Of a stretch of 64,000 nt of DNA, positions 7,370 to 16,847 are shown piece after piece. The notes under the pieces were generated by a model that worked only from the letters and a program-made list of their open reading frames with translations, was not told where the DNA came from and did no database searches. A program made the position numbers and the translations under genes. How positions within the stretch are numbered: the stretch's first letter is position 1; each line of letters opens with the position of its first letter. The stretch comes from Loktanella sp. M215 (lineage in GTDB: Bacteria > Pseudomonadota > Alphaproteobacteria > Rhodobacterales > Rhodobacteraceae): the NCBI RefSeq assembly GCF_021735925.1, contig NZ_WMEA01000001.1, positions 533,501 to 597,500 on the forward strand, read 5' to 3'.

Positions 7370-8068
7370 ATGACCGACCTTTCAGCTTTCCCCATCACAT
7401 CACGCTGGCCGGCCGCCGATCCGACGGTGATTCAGCTGTACTCCTATCCCACGCCCAACGGCGTGAAGGTTTCCATCGCCCTTGAAGAGATGGGGTTCGC
7501 CTACGAGCCGCATCTCGTGACCCTCAAAGATGCCGACGTGAAATCCGACGCTTTCACCTCCCTCAACCCGAACGGCAAGATCCCGGCCATCATTGATCCG
7601 AACGGGCCGGACGGCCCCATCGGCCTATTCGAATCCGGCGCGATCCTGATCTATCTGGCTGAAAAGTCCGGCAAGCTTCTGGGCCGGACCGCCGCCGACA
7701 AGGCGCGGATCATCCAGTGGGTCATGTTTCAGATGGGGGGTGTCGGCCCGATGTTCGGCCAACTTGGCTATTTCTACAAATTCGCGGGCAAGGATATCGA
7801 CGATCCCCGCCCCCAACAGCGCTACATCACAGAGGCGAAGCGCCTGCTCGGCGCCGTCGAAGCCGCACTCGCAGGGCAAGAGTGGATCGCCGGCGACTTC
7901 TCCATCGCGGATATCGCCTTGGCCCCTTGGCTGAATGCGCTCGATTTCTATGGCGCGAAAGAGGTCACCGGCTACACCGACCTGACGCATGTGCCGGACT
8001 ACGTCGACCGTTTCTTCGCCCGACCCGCCGTCCAGAAAGCCAAATCCATCCCCGACCCCAAGGCCTGA
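7370..8068 (+). CDS. Glutathione S-transferase family protein (YfcG/YghU-like)
   Basis: The 232-residue protein has the thioredoxin-like N-domain (IQLYSYPTPNGVKVSIALEE, GKIPAIIDPNGPDGPIGLFE, with the ESGAILIYLAE glutathione-binding turn) and an all-helical C-domain (FSIADIALAPWLNALDFYG). The PNG-K pattern and the long GKIPAI loop resemble the YfcG/YghU disulfide-oxidoreductase subgroup more than classical conjugating enzymes. The ATG at 7370 fits the domain start; the open frame upstream is antisense to mscL. It is cytosolic with substrate unknown. It converges with pheT over a strong hairpin. Confidence 0.88.
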   Translation: MTDLSAFPITSRWPAADPTVIQLYSYPTPNGVKVSIALEEMGFAYEPHLVTLKDADVKSDAFTSLNPNGKIPAIIDPNGPDGPIGLFESGAILIYLAEKSGKLLGRTAADKARIIQWVMFQMGGVGPMFGQLGYFYKFAGKDIDDPRPQQRYITEAKRLLGAVEAALAGQEWIAGDFSIADIALAPWLNALDFYGAKEVTGYTDLTHVPDYVDRFFARPAVQKAKSIPDPKA

Positions 8069-8097
8069 GACTCCGCATTAACCTGAACGGACAGGCA

Positions 8098-8123
8098 TCC
8101 GGGTCTGCACAGGCAGACCCGGA
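8098..8123. terminator. Bidirectional hairpin terminator between the GST gene and pheT
   Basis: A perfect 11-bp stem (8098-8108 with 8113-8123) with a 4-base loop lies between two convergent stop codons, five bases from the pheT stop. Confidence 0.75.
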
Positions 8124-8128
8124 CGCGG

Positions 8129-10525
8129 CTAGCCGCGCAGCGTGCCGCCCGTGGCCTTTTCGACCTTAGCCACGATCTGCTTGCCGATCCCTTCGATCTG
8201 CGCCTCGGTCAATGTCGCATCCACGGGCTGTAGCCGTACGGTGATCGCGAGTGACTTCTTCCCCTCGCCCAGCGACCCGCCGGTGAAGGAATCGAATACC
8301 CTCACTTCGGCGATCAGCGCCTTGTCGGCACCGGCGGCGGCATTGACCAGTGTCAGCGCCTCGACCTGTGCATCGACGACGAAAGCGAAATCGCGCTCGA
8401 CGGCCTGCAAGTCCGTGGCCACAAGGGCCGCACGCGTGTTCGTCTTGTTGCGCGGCAGCGGGATCTCTGCCGGGAACAGGGTAAAGGCGACCGCGGTCCC
8501 CTTCACATTCAGCGCGCGCAGCACACGCGGGTGCAACTCGCCGAAGATGCCCAGCACCTTTTTGGGCCCCAAACAGATCAGACCGTGCCGCCCGGGGTGC
8601 CACCAGCCGTCATCCCCACGCAGGATCTGCACCTTGGCCGGTGCGCCCATCGCAGCCAGCAACGCTTCGGCATCCGCCTTCGCGTCGAAGACATCGACGG
8701 CGCGCGACGCGCCATGCACGTCCTTGGGTCCGGTGCGCCCGATCATCACGCCCGCAACGCAGGGCTGCTGATCACCCGGTTCGCCACCGCTAAACACATC
8801 ACCCGCCTCGAACAGCGCGATGTCACCGAACCCGCGCGCCTGATTGCGCGCCGCGGCCTGTAACAGCCCCGGCAGCAAGGATGGGCGCAGATGCGACATC
8901 TCGGTCGAGATCGGGTTTTCAAGCCGCGTGGCATCGGTGCCGCCGCCGAACAACCCGGCCGCGGCTTCGTCGAGGAAGCTGTAGGTCACGCATTCGTTGT
9001 AGCCCAGCGCCGCAGCTGCACGCCGCGCCACCGTCAGCCGCACCTGCGCGGGTGTCAGCACCGGCTTTGGCACGCCCGGCTGCGTGCGCGGCATCGGCAC
9101 GCCGACCAGTTTGGTCAGCGACGCGATCCGCGCGACCTCTTCCACCAGATCGGCCTCGCCCTGCACGTCGCCGCGCCAGCTTGGCACATGGGCCATGTCA
9201 CCCTTCAGCACGAAGCCCAGCGCCGCCAGCGTCGCGCGCTGGGTCGCGGCGGGAATGTCCATGCCCACAAGGCTGATGACGCGGTCCGTGTCCAGCTTGT
9301 AGGCGCGGTCGGTATCCGGCACGGCGCCGGCCTGCACGACCTCTGACGCCTCGCCGCCCACGACCGACTGGATCAGCGCGACCGCATGGTCCAGCCCGTC
9401 GGGCGTGAAGGCGGGGTCGATCCCGCGTTCGAACCGGTAGCGGGCGTCGGAATTGATCTTCAGCGCGCGGCCGGTGTAGGCGATCTGCACCGGGTCCCAG
9501 TAGGCACTTTCGACGAAGACGTTGACCGTCTCGGGTGTGCATCCCGTGGCATCGCCGCCCATGACGCCTGCAATGCTTTGCACGCCGGCGTCATCGGAAA
9601 TCGCGATCTGGCCGGGCGACAGGGTATAAATCTTGTCATCCAACGCCACGATCTGTTCGCCGCCCGTTGCGCGGTGGACGCGCAGATTGCCCTGCACCTT
9701 GTCGGCATCGAAGACGTGCAGTGGCCGGTTCAGATCGTAGGTGAAGAAGTTCGTCACATCGACGAGGAACGAGATCGGCCGTAGCCCGATCGCCCGCAGC
9801 CGCGCCTGCAGCCAGTCCGGGCTGGGTCCGTTGCTGACGCCACGGATCAGACGCCCGCAGAACACAGGGCATCCGTCGCGCGTGTCGTCATCAATCGACA
9901 CGCCCAGATCGGAAGTGAAGGTGCCGTCGATCTGCGGCGTCTCCAGCGGCTTCAGTGTTCCGAGTCCCCGCGCCGCCAGATCCCGCGCCACGCCGCGCAC
10001 GCCCAGCGCGTCGGCCCGGTTCGGCGTGATCGCGATCTCGATCACCGGATCGACGCGCGCAGGCGCGTGCACCGCCAGCCAATCGGCAAAGCTGCTGCCA
10101 ACCTCGCCCTCGGGCAGTTCGATGATACCGTCGTGTTCCTCGGACAATTCCAGCTCGCGTTCCGAGGCCATCATGCCGTGGCTTTCGATGCCACGGATCT
10201 TGCCCACGCCGATGGTCGTGTCGATGCCGGGGACATATACGCCCGGATGGGCGACGACCACGGTGATGCCCGCCCGCGCGTTGGGCGCGCCGCAGATGAT
10301 CTGTTCCAGCCCGTTGCCGGTCCGCACCTGACAGACGCGCAGCTTGTCCGCGTCGGGATGCTTCTCGGCGGTTTCGACATAACCGATGGTGAAGGGGCGC
10401 AGCTTTTCGGCGGGGTTCTCGATCCCCTCCACCTCCAGCCCCAGATCGGTCAGCGTCTCGGCGATCTCTGCAACCGAGGCATCCGTCTCAAGGTGGGTTT
10501 TCAGCCATGACAGGGTGAATTTCAT
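8129..10525 (-). CDS. pheT: Phenylalanine-tRNA ligase beta subunit
   Basis: PheT pairs with PheS in an alpha2-beta2 enzyme that charges tRNA-Phe. The 798-residue frame begins MKFTLSWLKTHLETDASV and has the tRNA-binding OB-fold domain (LRVCQVRTGNG, QIICGAPNARAG at about 65-85), the B3/B4 editing region, the B5 domain and the C-terminal anticodon-binding (FDX-ACB) domain (LVATDLQAVERDFAFVVD onward). Length is typical. The ATG at 10525 is chosen over one three codons upstream because it matches the conserved start. pheS is not in the window. This is a housekeeping gene. Confidence 0.96.
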   Translation of the reverse strand: MKFTLSWLKTHLETDASVAEIAETLTDLGLEVEGIENPAEKLRPFTIGYVETAEKHPDADKLRVCQVRTGNGLEQIICGAPNARAGITVVVAHPGVYVPGIDTTIGVGKIRGIESHGMMASERELELSEEHDGIIELPEGEVGSSFADWLAVHAPARVDPVIEIAITPNRADALGVRGVARDLAARGLGTLKPLETPQIDGTFTSDLGVSIDDDTRDGCPVFCGRLIRGVSNGPSPDWLQARLRAIGLRPISFLVDVTNFFTYDLNRPLHVFDADKVQGNLRVHRATGGEQIVALDDKIYTLSPGQIAISDDAGVQSIAGVMGGDATGCTPETVNVFVESAYWDPVQIAYTGRALKINSDARYRFERGIDPAFTPDGLDHAVALIQSVVGGEASEVVQAGAVPDTDRAYKLDTDRVISLVGMDIPAATQRATLAALGFVLKGDMAHVPSWRGDVQGEADLVEEVARIASLTKLVGVPMPRTQPGVPKPVLTPAQVRLTVARRAAAALGYNECVTYSFLDEAAAGLFGGGTDATRLENPISTEMSHLRPSLLPGLLQAAARNQARGFGDIALFEAGDVFSGGEPGDQQPCVAGVMIGRTGPKDVHGASRAVDVFDAKADAEALLAAMGAPAKVQILRGDDGWWHPGRHGLICLGPKKVLGIFGELHPRVLRALNVKGTAVAFTLFPAEIPLPRNKTNTRAALVATDLQAVERDFAFVVDAQVEALTLVNAAAGADKALIAEVRVFDSFTGGSLGEGKKSLAITVRLQPVDATLTEAQIEGIGKQIVAKVEKATGGTLRG

Positions 10526-10607
10526 CGCGCGCACTTTCGCCAGATCAGAAGTTGCGCGTTCTTAGCGCATCGCTTCCGCGGGTGAAAGCACTGGTCTGCG
10601 GGCCGCC

Positions 10608-11201
10608 TCAGCCGCCAAAGCTGCGGCTGCTGCCGAAACTGCTGGTCCGCGACGACCCGAATCCGCCGGTCTTGCTGACCGTGGCGCGTGACATGGGTGC
10701 CGCCGCTGCAGGGGCTGCGCGAAAGCTGGATGGCTGCATCCGGGCGCTGCCGCGATTGCCGTTCAGCACCGTGCCGCCCCCCGCCGTCGCGAACTTGCCC
10801 CCGGCATCGCGGTACAGCGGCTGCGTCATCGCGCGGTTGCCGCCCAGCATGCTGCCCATCAGGTAGCCCGCCATCAGCGGCATGAAGATCGACCCGCCGC
10901 CACCAGCCGCTCTCTCGTCCACGACGCAGGCGCCGCCGTGCTGTTCCTCGCACAGCGCCTGATCGTCGTAGCGCGGGGCGGACCGTTCGTATTCGACCAG
11001 CGCATCCTGATAGGCGGCGTCGCAGTCCTGGACGGTGAATGCGACCGTCCCGGCATTCGCCGCGGCCTCACAGGATGCCTTGTCGGGAAAGGCGTTCGCC
11101 TCGACCGCGTCGTCCTTGCAGCCGGCCAACGCAAACGCAGTGGCCCCCAGCAGGATTGCGGGCATGATGCGGGTGCGTTTCAGGGGGCGGGATGCGGTCA
11201 C
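10608..11201 (-). CDS. DUF1190 (YgiB-like) lipoprotein
   Basis: The protein has a basic start, a hydrophobic segment and a lipobox (FALAGC), so it is probably a lipoprotein. A cysteine-rich middle with FPDKASCEAAANAG and EEQHGGACVVDE, and a Gly/Ser/Phe-rich tail with repeats such as GGFGSSRTSSFGSS, are typical of DUF1190/YgiB. Function is unknown. A GTG at 11201 is preferred to the ATG at 11234 because AAGGAG sits eight bases before it. It lies downstream of a glutathionylspermidine-synthase-like gene, reproducing the ygiB-ygiC pairing of enterobacteria, which supports both assignments. Confidence 0.78.
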   Translation of the reverse strand: MTASRPLKRTRIMPAILLGATAFALAGCKDDAVEANAFPDKASCEAAANAGTVAFTVQDCDAAYQDALVEYERSAPRYDDQALCEEQHGGACVVDERAAGGGGSIFMPLMAGYLMGSMLGGNRAMTQPLYRDAGGKFATAGGGTVLNGNRGSARMQPSSFRAAPAAAAPMSRATVSKTGGFGSSRTSSFGSSRSFGG

Positions 11202-11252
11202 GGTGGCGTCTCCTTGGCAGGCGGGCGGGTTCATGGCGTTAGATAGGGTGCA

Positions 11253-12446
11253 TCAGTCGAGAATGTAATGCGGCTTGAACCGGCTCAGATCCTGCGTGAT
11301 CCGGGACCGGTCTTCCCGCAGGCCCATGCCGACGCAGGTCTCGCCGACGATCCACGTGCCGATGACGGGACGAAAGCCGTCGAAGACCGGCATCTCGTGA
11401 TAGGCCTGCGCGATCATCGGGTGCGCGTCGTAGTCGCGCACGGTCGCATCCTCGATCACCGCGTCGCCTTGCCGGATACTGATGCTGGCACCTTCGCGGC
11501 TGAACACTGGCTTTCGCACGACCCCGCGCGCCAGCGCATCCTCCGCCCGCGTCACGGCGTCCGACCCGGCATCCAGGTCGTCGGCAAAGAAGCTGGGCAG
11601 CAGGTTCGGATGCCCTTCGAACATCTGCCACAGAACCGGCAGGAGGCCCTTGTTCGACACGACGGCCTTCCACGCGGGTTCGAGGTATCGGCATTGCGCC
11701 CCCGCCAGATGGGTCGCGAAATCGTCGCGCAGCAGGTCTTCCCATGGATAAAGCTTGAACAGGGTGCCGATCACGCGGCCCTCGGCATCGGCGAACTGGC
11801 CGGTGTCGGTCACGCCGATCTCTGGCAGGTTCACGAAATGTGCGCCCATGTCGGCGGCCCGCGCCGCATAGGCCATCATCTCGACCGTGGCGTAATCCTC
11901 GGGCGAGTCTGCGAAGGCGGTGAAATGGATATGGGTGCCCGCCGGACTGATCTGGGCAAAGCGCGCGGTCAGGGCCTCGTAGATGCCGTTGAACTGGTCT
12001 GTGCCTTCCGGCAGGGCGCCGTTACGGATCATGTCCTCCAGCCAGTCCCACTGGAAAGAGGCGCTCTCGAATAGGGCCGTGGGCGTGTCGGCATTGTATT
12101 CGATCATCTTCGCCGGACCTTGTCCGTCGTAGATCAGGTCGAACCGTCCATAGAGCTCCGGCGCACCACTTTGCCAGGATTCGGCCACCAGATCCCAATG
12201 CTCACGCGGGATCGCCAGCCGCTGCATCAGCTCTTCCGACTTGACGATTTCGGCTACCGCTTCGCGGCACATGGCGTGCAGGGCGGTGGAGGGGTCCTCG
12301 ATGTCGTCCTCGATCTGGCGCAGGGTGAAGGCATAGGCCGTCTCCTCGTCCCAGTAGGGTTCGCCGTACATCGTGTGAAAGCTGAAGCCCGCGGCCTCGG
12401 CCTTTTCGGCCATATCGAGGCGCGCGCCGAGGGGGATTCTTTTCAT
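11253..12446 (-). CDS. Glutathionylspermidine synthase-like ATP-grasp protein (YgiC-like)
   Basis: The 397-residue protein resembles the C-terminal synthetase domain of glutathionylspermidine synthase: GRFDLIYDGQGPAKMIEYNA near the middle, then YLEPAWKAVVSNKGLLPVLW and a KPVFSREGASISI ATP-grasp signature, ending in WIVGETCVGMGLREDRSRIT. It lacks the amidase half of the bifunctional E. coli enzyme. YgiC-type proteins are predicted ligases with unproven substrates; spermidine coupling is not shown here. The paired DUF1190 gene lies immediately downstream. Confidence 0.85.
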   Translation of the reverse strand: MKRIPLGARLDMAEKAEAAGFSFHTMYGEPYWDEETAYAFTLRQIEDDIEDPSTALHAMCREAVAEIVKSEELMQRLAIPREHWDLVAESWQSGAPELYGRFDLIYDGQGPAKMIEYNADTPTALFESASFQWDWLEDMIRNGALPEGTDQFNGIYEALTARFAQISPAGTHIHFTAFADSPEDYATVEMMAYAARAADMGAHFVNLPEIGVTDTGQFADAEGRVIGTLFKLYPWEDLLRDDFATHLAGAQCRYLEPAWKAVVSNKGLLPVLWQMFEGHPNLLPSFFADDLDAGSDAVTRAEDALARGVVRKPVFSREGASISIRQGDAVIEDATVRDYDAHPMIAQAYHEMPVFDGFRPVIGTWIVGETCVGMGLREDRSRITQDLSRFKPHYILD

Positions 12447-12487
12447 GGATCAGGCCTTTGAGGATGAAGGGAAGGCAGATGGGCGGG

Positions 12488-13765
12488 TCAGGCGGCCGCA
12501 GCGTCGCCCTGGCCCAGAAGCGCCGCGCCCTGGTGCCCGATGATCCGGGCAGAGACGATACGCCCCTCGGGCTGGTCGCTGTCGAGATGGACCTCGGCGA
12601 ACTGCGCGGTGCGGCCCATGCGGGGCGATTCCATCAGGATGTCATGGCGCTGGCCGACCTGTGCTGCCAGATGTGCCTGCACGGCGGCGTCGCCCGCGGC
12701 CCGCAGACGCGCGGCCCGGTCCTTGATCTGCGGCCCGCGCACCTGCGGCATCCGCGCGGCCGGGGTGCCGGGGCGCGGCGAATAGGGGAAAACGTGCAGC
12801 CAGGTCAGATGGCAATCGGCCACGAGCGCCAGCGAATTGGCAAAGGCCGCCTCGGTCTCGGTCGGAAATCCTGCGATGATGTCGGCACCGAAGGTCATGT
12901 CCGGGCGCAGCCTGCGCGTCTCTTCGACAAAGCGGATCGCGTCGTCGCGGGAATGACGGCGCTTCATCCGTTTCAGGATCAGGTCGTCGCCATGCTGCAG
13001 GCTCAGGTGCAGGTGCGGCATCAGACGCGGTTCGGTCGCGATGCACTGCATCAGCGCGTCGTCCACCTCGATGCTGTCGATCGATGAAATGCGCAACCGC
13101 GGCAGATCCGGCACGAGCTTGAGGATGCGCAACACCAGGTCGCCCAGACGCGGCGTGGCAGGCAGATCGGCGCCCCATGACGTCAGATCCACGCCGGTCA
13201 GCACGATCTCCTGAAAGCCTCGGTCGACCAGCCGCTTGATCTGGTCAACGACGACGCCCGCGGGCACCGACCGTGAATTGCCACGCCCGAAGGGGATGAT
13301 GCAAAAGGTGCAGCGGTGGTCGCAGCCGTTCTGCACTTGCACATAGGCGCGGCTGCGCGTGCCGAAGCCATCGATCAGATGGCCTGCCGTCTCGGTCACG
13401 GACATGATGTCGTCGACCTGCACCGGCTCTGTCGTGCCGGTAAAGTCCGGCGCCATTGCGGCCCATGTTGCGGGCTGCATCTTCTCCGTGTTGCCGATGA
13501 CCATGTCGACCTCTGCCATGGCAGAAAATGTCGCGGGTTCGGTCTGGGCCGCACAGCCGGTCACGATCAGGCGCGCATCCGGATGGGCGCGGCGCAGCTT
13601 GCGGATGTCCTGCCGCGCCTTGCGCACGGCCTCTGCCGTCACGGCGCAGGTGTTGACGACGATAGCATTCGTAACACCCGCCGCCGCGGCCAGTTCGGTC
13701 ATCGCCGCGGTTTCGTAGGCGTTCAGCCGACAGCCGTGGTTGGAAAAGATCGGCGCCTCAGCCAT
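12488..13765 (-). CDS. mtaB: tRNA t6A37 methylthiotransferase MtaB
   Basis: MtaB adds a methylthio group to N6-threonylcarbamoyladenosine at position 37 of certain tRNAs using two iron-sulfur clusters. An N-terminal UPF0004 domain ([35 protein letters not shown]: three Cys for the auxiliary cluster) is followed by the radical-SAM motif [19 protein letters not shown] and a C-terminal region. The order and the NHGCRLN start distinguish MtaB from MiaB and RimO. The start at 13765 (MAEAPIF) overlaps the dapF stop by 8 bases, so the genes are co-transcribed. Confidence 0.93.
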   Translation of the reverse strand: MAEAPIFSNHGCRLNAYETAAMTELAAAAGVTNAIVVNTCAVTAEAVRKARQDIRKLRRAHPDARLIVTGCAAQTEPATFSAMAEVDMVIGNTEKMQPATWAAMAPDFTGTTEPVQVDDIMSVTETAGHLIDGFGTRSRAYVQVQNGCDHRCTFCIIPFGRGNSRSVPAGVVVDQIKRLVDRGFQEIVLTGVDLTSWGADLPATPRLGDLVLRILKLVPDLPRLRISSIDSIEVDDALMQCIATEPRLMPHLHLSLQHGDDLILKRMKRRHSRDDAIRFVEETRRLRPDMTFGADIIAGFPTETEAAFANSLALVADCHLTWLHVFPYSPRPGTPAARMPQVRGPQIKDRAARLRAAGDAAVQAHLAAQVGQRHDILMESPRMGRTAQFAEVHLDSDQPEGRIVSARIIGHQGAALLGQGDAAAA

Positions 13766-14582
13766 GCCAGACACCGTCAAACACGTAGGCCACTGGTCCG
13801 GTCATCCAGACGCCGTCATCGCGCCAGTCGACATCCAGCGTCCCGCCGTCAAGGTCGATGCGCACCCGCCGCCCCGTCAGCCCCCGCCGCGCGGCCGCCA
13901 CCGCCACCGCGCAGGACGAAGAGCCGGAGGCCAGCGTCACGCCCGCCCCCCTTTCCCACACGCGCATCCGCAGCTGGTCCGGTCCGATCACCTGCACGAA
14001 CTGGACGTTTGTGCGTTCGGGGAACAGCGGATGATGTTCCATCGCCGCCCCGCGCGTCGCAAGATCGACGGCGGCCACGTCGTCAACGAAGAAGGTGCAA
14101 TGGGGATTGCCCATGCCGGTCGCGACAGGCGCGCCTTCGATCGGCAGGCGCAACGTATCCATCGCCTCTGCCAGCGGCACCTCGGCCCAGTCCAGCAGCG
14201 GGGCGCCCATGTTCACCGAGGTCATGCCGTCACCGGCGTCGCGGGCAAAGAGTGTGCCACGGTCCGTCGTGATGGTTAGCGCGTCCGTCCCGCGCCGCGC
14301 CATTTCCCACGCGGCGATGCAGCGGGTCGCATTGCCGCAGGCCGCGGACTGGCTGCCGTCACTGTTCCAGAAGGTCAGGTGCAGGTCCGCAGCGGCGCCC
14401 GGTGGCGTGGTGATCTCGGCCAGCTGGTCATAGCCGACCCCCCGGTGCCGGTCCGCCATCGCCATGGCCAGCGCCGCATCGACGCGGCCATGGCCGCGCG
14501 AATCGATGACGACAAAGTCATTGCCGAGGCCATGCATCTTCATGAACGGGATTGATGTCTGTGTGTCCTTCATGAGGGCCAT
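13758..14582 (-). CDS. dapF: Diaminopimelate epimerase DapF, second catalytic Cys replaced
   Basis: DapF interconverts LL- and meso-diaminopimelate in the lysine and peptidoglycan pathway, normally with two cysteines acting as acid and base. The N-terminal hallmark [14 protein letters not shown] and the first catalytic cysteine in ACGNATRC are present. At the second site, where many homologues read ACGTGACA or similar, this protein reads ASGSSSCA, with Ser at the usual cysteine position. This may be a lineage trait of Rhodobacterales. Length is standard. The exact start is uncertain among ATGs at 14582, 14573 and 14543. It overlaps mtaB downstream. Confidence 0.9.
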   Translation of the reverse strand: MALMKDTQTSIPFMKMHGLGNDFVVIDSRGHGRVDAALAMAMADRHRGVGYDQLAEITTPPGAAADLHLTFWNSDGSQSAACGNATRCIAAWEMARRGTDALTITTDRGTLFARDAGDGMTSVNMGAPLLDWAEVPLAEAMDTLRLPIEGAPVATGMGNPHCTFFVDDVAAVDLATRGAAMEHHPLFPERTNVQFVQVIGPDQLRMRVWERGAGVTLASGSSSCAVAVAAARRGLTGRRVRIDLDGGTLDVDWRDDGVWMTGPVAYVFDGVWHG

Positions 14583-14671
14583 ATACGGGCCGCGCCAAAC
14601 TTTATCCAGAGGAGGCGGCTATTCGGGGTTGACCCCACCCGCTCCGCCTTCTAAATCGCCCCTCGTGGCAT

Positions 14672-14747
14672 GGGCCGGTAGCTCAGTTGGTAGAGCAACT
14701 GACTTTTAATCAGTAGGTCTCGGGTTCGGATCCCGACCGGCTCACCA
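14672..14747 (+). tRNA. tRNA-Lys (anticodon TTT)
   Basis: A 76-base cloverleaf with the acceptor stem GGGCCGG paired to CCGGCTC, D-arm GCTCAGTTGGTAGAGC, anticodon loop CTTTTAA giving TTT, T-arm GGGTTCGGATCCC, and an encoded CCA end. The 3' half (from 14702) is the left attachment site of the genomic island; the gene remains whole at this end. Confidence 0.97.
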
Positions 14748-14749
14748 CA
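14702..14749 (+). repeat. attL: 48-bp direct repeat within tRNA-Lys
   Basis: Identical to 35684-35731. It runs from the anticodon loop through the encoded CCA and two further bases, the usual target of tyrosine integrases. Confidence 0.95.
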
Positions 14750-14755
14750 GAATTC

Positions 14756-14785
14756 AAGGGGTTAGCAGAAAACTGCTAACCCCTT
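14756..14785 (+). terminator. Intrinsic terminator after tRNA-Lys
   Basis: A perfect 13-bp stem (AAGGGGTTAGCAG with its complement) with AAAA loop is followed by a T-rich stretch. It lies inside the island, so it came with the island and now ends the tRNA transcript. Confidence 0.9.
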
Positions 14786-14795
14786 ATTTGTTTGT

Positions 14796-14816
14796 GGCAA
14801 CCACCAAGCAACCACC
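14796..14816 (+). repeat. Candidate integrase arm-type site, left copy
   Basis: This 21-base segment is a near copy (19 of 21 identical) of 35534-35554 near the other end, and each is itself a tandem of GCAACCAC units. Short direct repeats close to both att cores are typical of tyrosine-integrase arm sites; that role is inference. Confidence 0.5.
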
Positions 14817-15056
14817 CTGCATACCAAAGCGTAACGCCATGTAGAGCAGTATTAACCACCGATGCATCGCCTAAGTTAGTTAAATTATAGGCAAGCCATT
14901 GAAATATTACGGTAAATTTGACAATCTACCAGATTCGTGATAATATGTCGCTATCGACAAAGCACGCAGTAGTAGTAGCGTTGCTCTCTGTCGTGCGTTC
15001 CAAGGCATTGCCCTGACCGCAGAACATCCCCTTAATTTTATAACAAGGAGCGTACC

Positions 15057-15425
15057 ATGACGGGCAACGCATACTCAGATCATGTCAAGCTGACATCAAC
15101 AATGTCTCCAATGCAAAAGAACCGCGCACTGAACGACGGCTTTCGGAAAACTGCGAAAGGCGGCGTCGTCACAATCTCCATGGGCATCCACTTGCTTGGC
15201 CGGGCGGAAGTAGAAATCATCATGAAGCGGCTTAGCGGGCCGGACGGAGACAACAGTTGCGCAGCCGACAGCGATCACGAATGCGGCGAGATCACAGTCA
15301 GCAACCGCCTGATCTACTGGGAGATCAATTGCTATGACAATGACCTTAATGATTTGTCGCCTGATCCGACTAACCCTGAGCAGACCAAGCGATTCATGAC
15401 GTTGATGCTAGATAGCGAGGTCTGA
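15057..15425 (+). CDS. DUF3768 domain protein
   Basis: The 122-residue protein matches DUF3768: ALNDGFRKTAKGGVVTIS near the start and DLNDLSPDPTNPEQTKRFMT near the end. A good AAGGAG ribosome-binding site precedes the ATG. The family is common on alphaproteobacterial plasmids and islands, and no biochemical role is known. It is the first gene inside the left end of the island and fits an island backbone gene. Confidence 0.75.
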   Translation: MTGNAYSDHVKLTSTMSPMQKNRALNDGFRKTAKGGVVTISMGIHLLGRAEVEIIMKRLSGPDGDNSCAADSDHECGEITVSNRLIYWEINCYDNDLNDLSPDPTNPEQTKRFMTLMLDSEV

Positions 15426-15484
15426 CATTCTAGAAGAAACGCACATCGCATATCTGTCAGGCCCGTATACGCGGGCCTGCATGA

Positions 15485-16174
15485 TCAGGTGATCTGATGG
15501 TCGGTTAAAAACCAACTTTCGCGCAGGCCATCATCAGGACCCCGCGACGCTTCCGTATGCTTGCACTGCATTATAAATCCGATGACAAGTTCCGTAGGGA
15601 TATTGTGCCGGTAGGCATAGACTAGCTGACGAGCGGACTTTGAACGTTGGTCGCGAGAAATGTGCGGACATCCACCAGCTAACAGGTGATAACACCAAAA
15701 AAATGGATTCTCCTCAGGATGTGGCGCTGATTTCCGGACTAACGGGTTTTTCCAATCCGACATATAATTCTGAACAAACTCAGCTAAAAACGCCTCCTCT
15801 TGGCGGTCCGCTATCTGCTGGCCGATCCGGTAAACGCTCCTTTTTAGTACGTTGGCCGGCTTCCAAAAGGGAGGCTGCTCCAACGCGGGCGGCTTCAGAA
15901 GTTTGTCGAATATCTTGCCCCCTTTTTCCGCAAGTTGTTCCAAATCCCAGATGAAGTCGTGCTTACGCTCTCCAAGTTCTCGCACCACCTCGCCTCTGTG
16001 ATTAAGAATATCGGGCCCTTGCCCATGCCTGTGTCGTTGGAGCGGCCCCCTCAGCGCAGTGATCCTAGGTCCCTGCCCGTGGGCGTTTTGTTTGGGCGGT
16101 CTCTTCCGGACAACGATCTTAGCTCTTTGCCCCGGCCTGATTCGCTTGGACGGTCTCATCAGTGAATTCTCCAT
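15485..16174 (-). CDS. Hypothetical basic protein of the island
   Basis: I do not recognise this protein (229 aa). Its first 60 residues are very basic and contain two similar motifs, AHGQGPRI and RHGQGPDI, suggesting nucleic-acid contact. The rest is mixed, with WDLEQLAEKGGKIFDKLL and a Trp/His/Cys-containing C-terminal third. An internal ATG at 16159 has a better-placed GGAG and may be the true start. It is transcribed towards the DUF3768 gene and divergent from the HTH gene at 16429. Codon usage looks richer in A+T than the chromosome. A mobilisation or regulatory role is possible but unproven. Confidence 0.5.
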   Translation of the reverse strand: MENSLMRPSKRIRPGQRAKIVVRKRPPKQNAHGQGPRITALRGPLQRHRHGQGPDILNHRGEVVRELGERKHDFIWDLEQLAEKGGKIFDKLLKPPALEQPPFWKPANVLKRSVYRIGQQIADRQEEAFLAEFVQNYMSDWKNPLVRKSAPHPEENPFFWCYHLLAGGCPHISRDQRSKSARQLVYAYRHNIPTELVIGFIMQCKHTEASRGPDDGLRESWFLTDHQIT

Positions 16175-16428
16175 GCCGTTTTCGACTTCAATAATCTAGT
16201 ATTTTACCAGAGATACCAATGCAAGGCCATTCATCGGATCCTTACCTTAGATGAGATCTTATAACCCTTTGTATAAGTTGCGATTTTCTGGAGTGATGGC
16301 GTCATCCGTGGTAAGATCAAGTTGCTTCGACCGCGGATGAGAAGCAACGAGGCCTCTAGTGTTGATGCACGGCTCAGTTGCGGAAGGATGTGGGGCGAGG
16401 CGGCGATAACCATTCTAGGAGAAGAAAA

Positions 16429-16686
16429 ATGTCATCTAAAACTTATCCGCCCGAAGCTGTATCAGATCACCGAAAGGGTGCTGTTCAGACAGCTTTCCTC
16501 GCGGAGAAGCAGGCAGCCTCTTACCTTAACATGTCAGTCCAGTGGTTGAGGAAGTGCCGAGCTAACGGTTCTGGCCCCTGTTGGGTGAAATTCGAACATG
16601 CAATCCGGTATCCAATCAGGGATCTGGAGTCCTACGCAGAAAAATCATGCCGCCGCTTCACCGGTGAGGTGCGCCATCCTGATTAA
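16429..16686 (+). CDS. Excisionase-like helix-turn-helix protein (AlpA/HTH_17 type)
   Basis: The 85-residue protein has an HTH_17-type winged helix: LAEKQAASYLNMSVQWLRKC, then NGSGPCWVKFEHAIRYPIRD and LESYAEKSC. This matches excisionase and AlpA-like regulators of integrative elements, where the domain binds att-site DNA or controls integrase expression. The ATG at 16429 is preceded by CTAGGAGAAG; upstream in-frame codons lack a ribosome-binding site. It sits before the candidate replication gene, a usual backbone order in tRNA-targeting elements. Whether it works as a recombination directionality factor is inference. Confidence 0.7.
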   Translation: MSSKTYPPEAVSDHRKGAVQTAFLAEKQAASYLNMSVQWLRKCRANGSGPCWVKFEHAIRYPIRDLESYAEKSCRRFTGEVRHPD

Positions 16687-16847
16687 GGTCAAGCTCCGTA
16701 GAACCCAAGCGGTCTTATAAAGGAAAAAGAACCGCAAGCTTTCCCCACTTCTCGGTTATGCCGAGCCGGTGAAGAAAATAGCTCAGCTGTAAGATTTCAG
16801 CTAAATAACCACAAACAAGCTACTTGCTTTGAATAAGTGAACATAAA

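Larger units (their letters stand above)
14750..15056. other. Left end of the island, no gene
   Basis: Apart from the terminator and a candidate integrase arm site at 14796-14816, this A+T-rich stretch shows no convincing gene. A run around 15030-15050 provides the AAGGAG ribosome-binding site of the DUF3768 gene. Confidence 0.5.
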
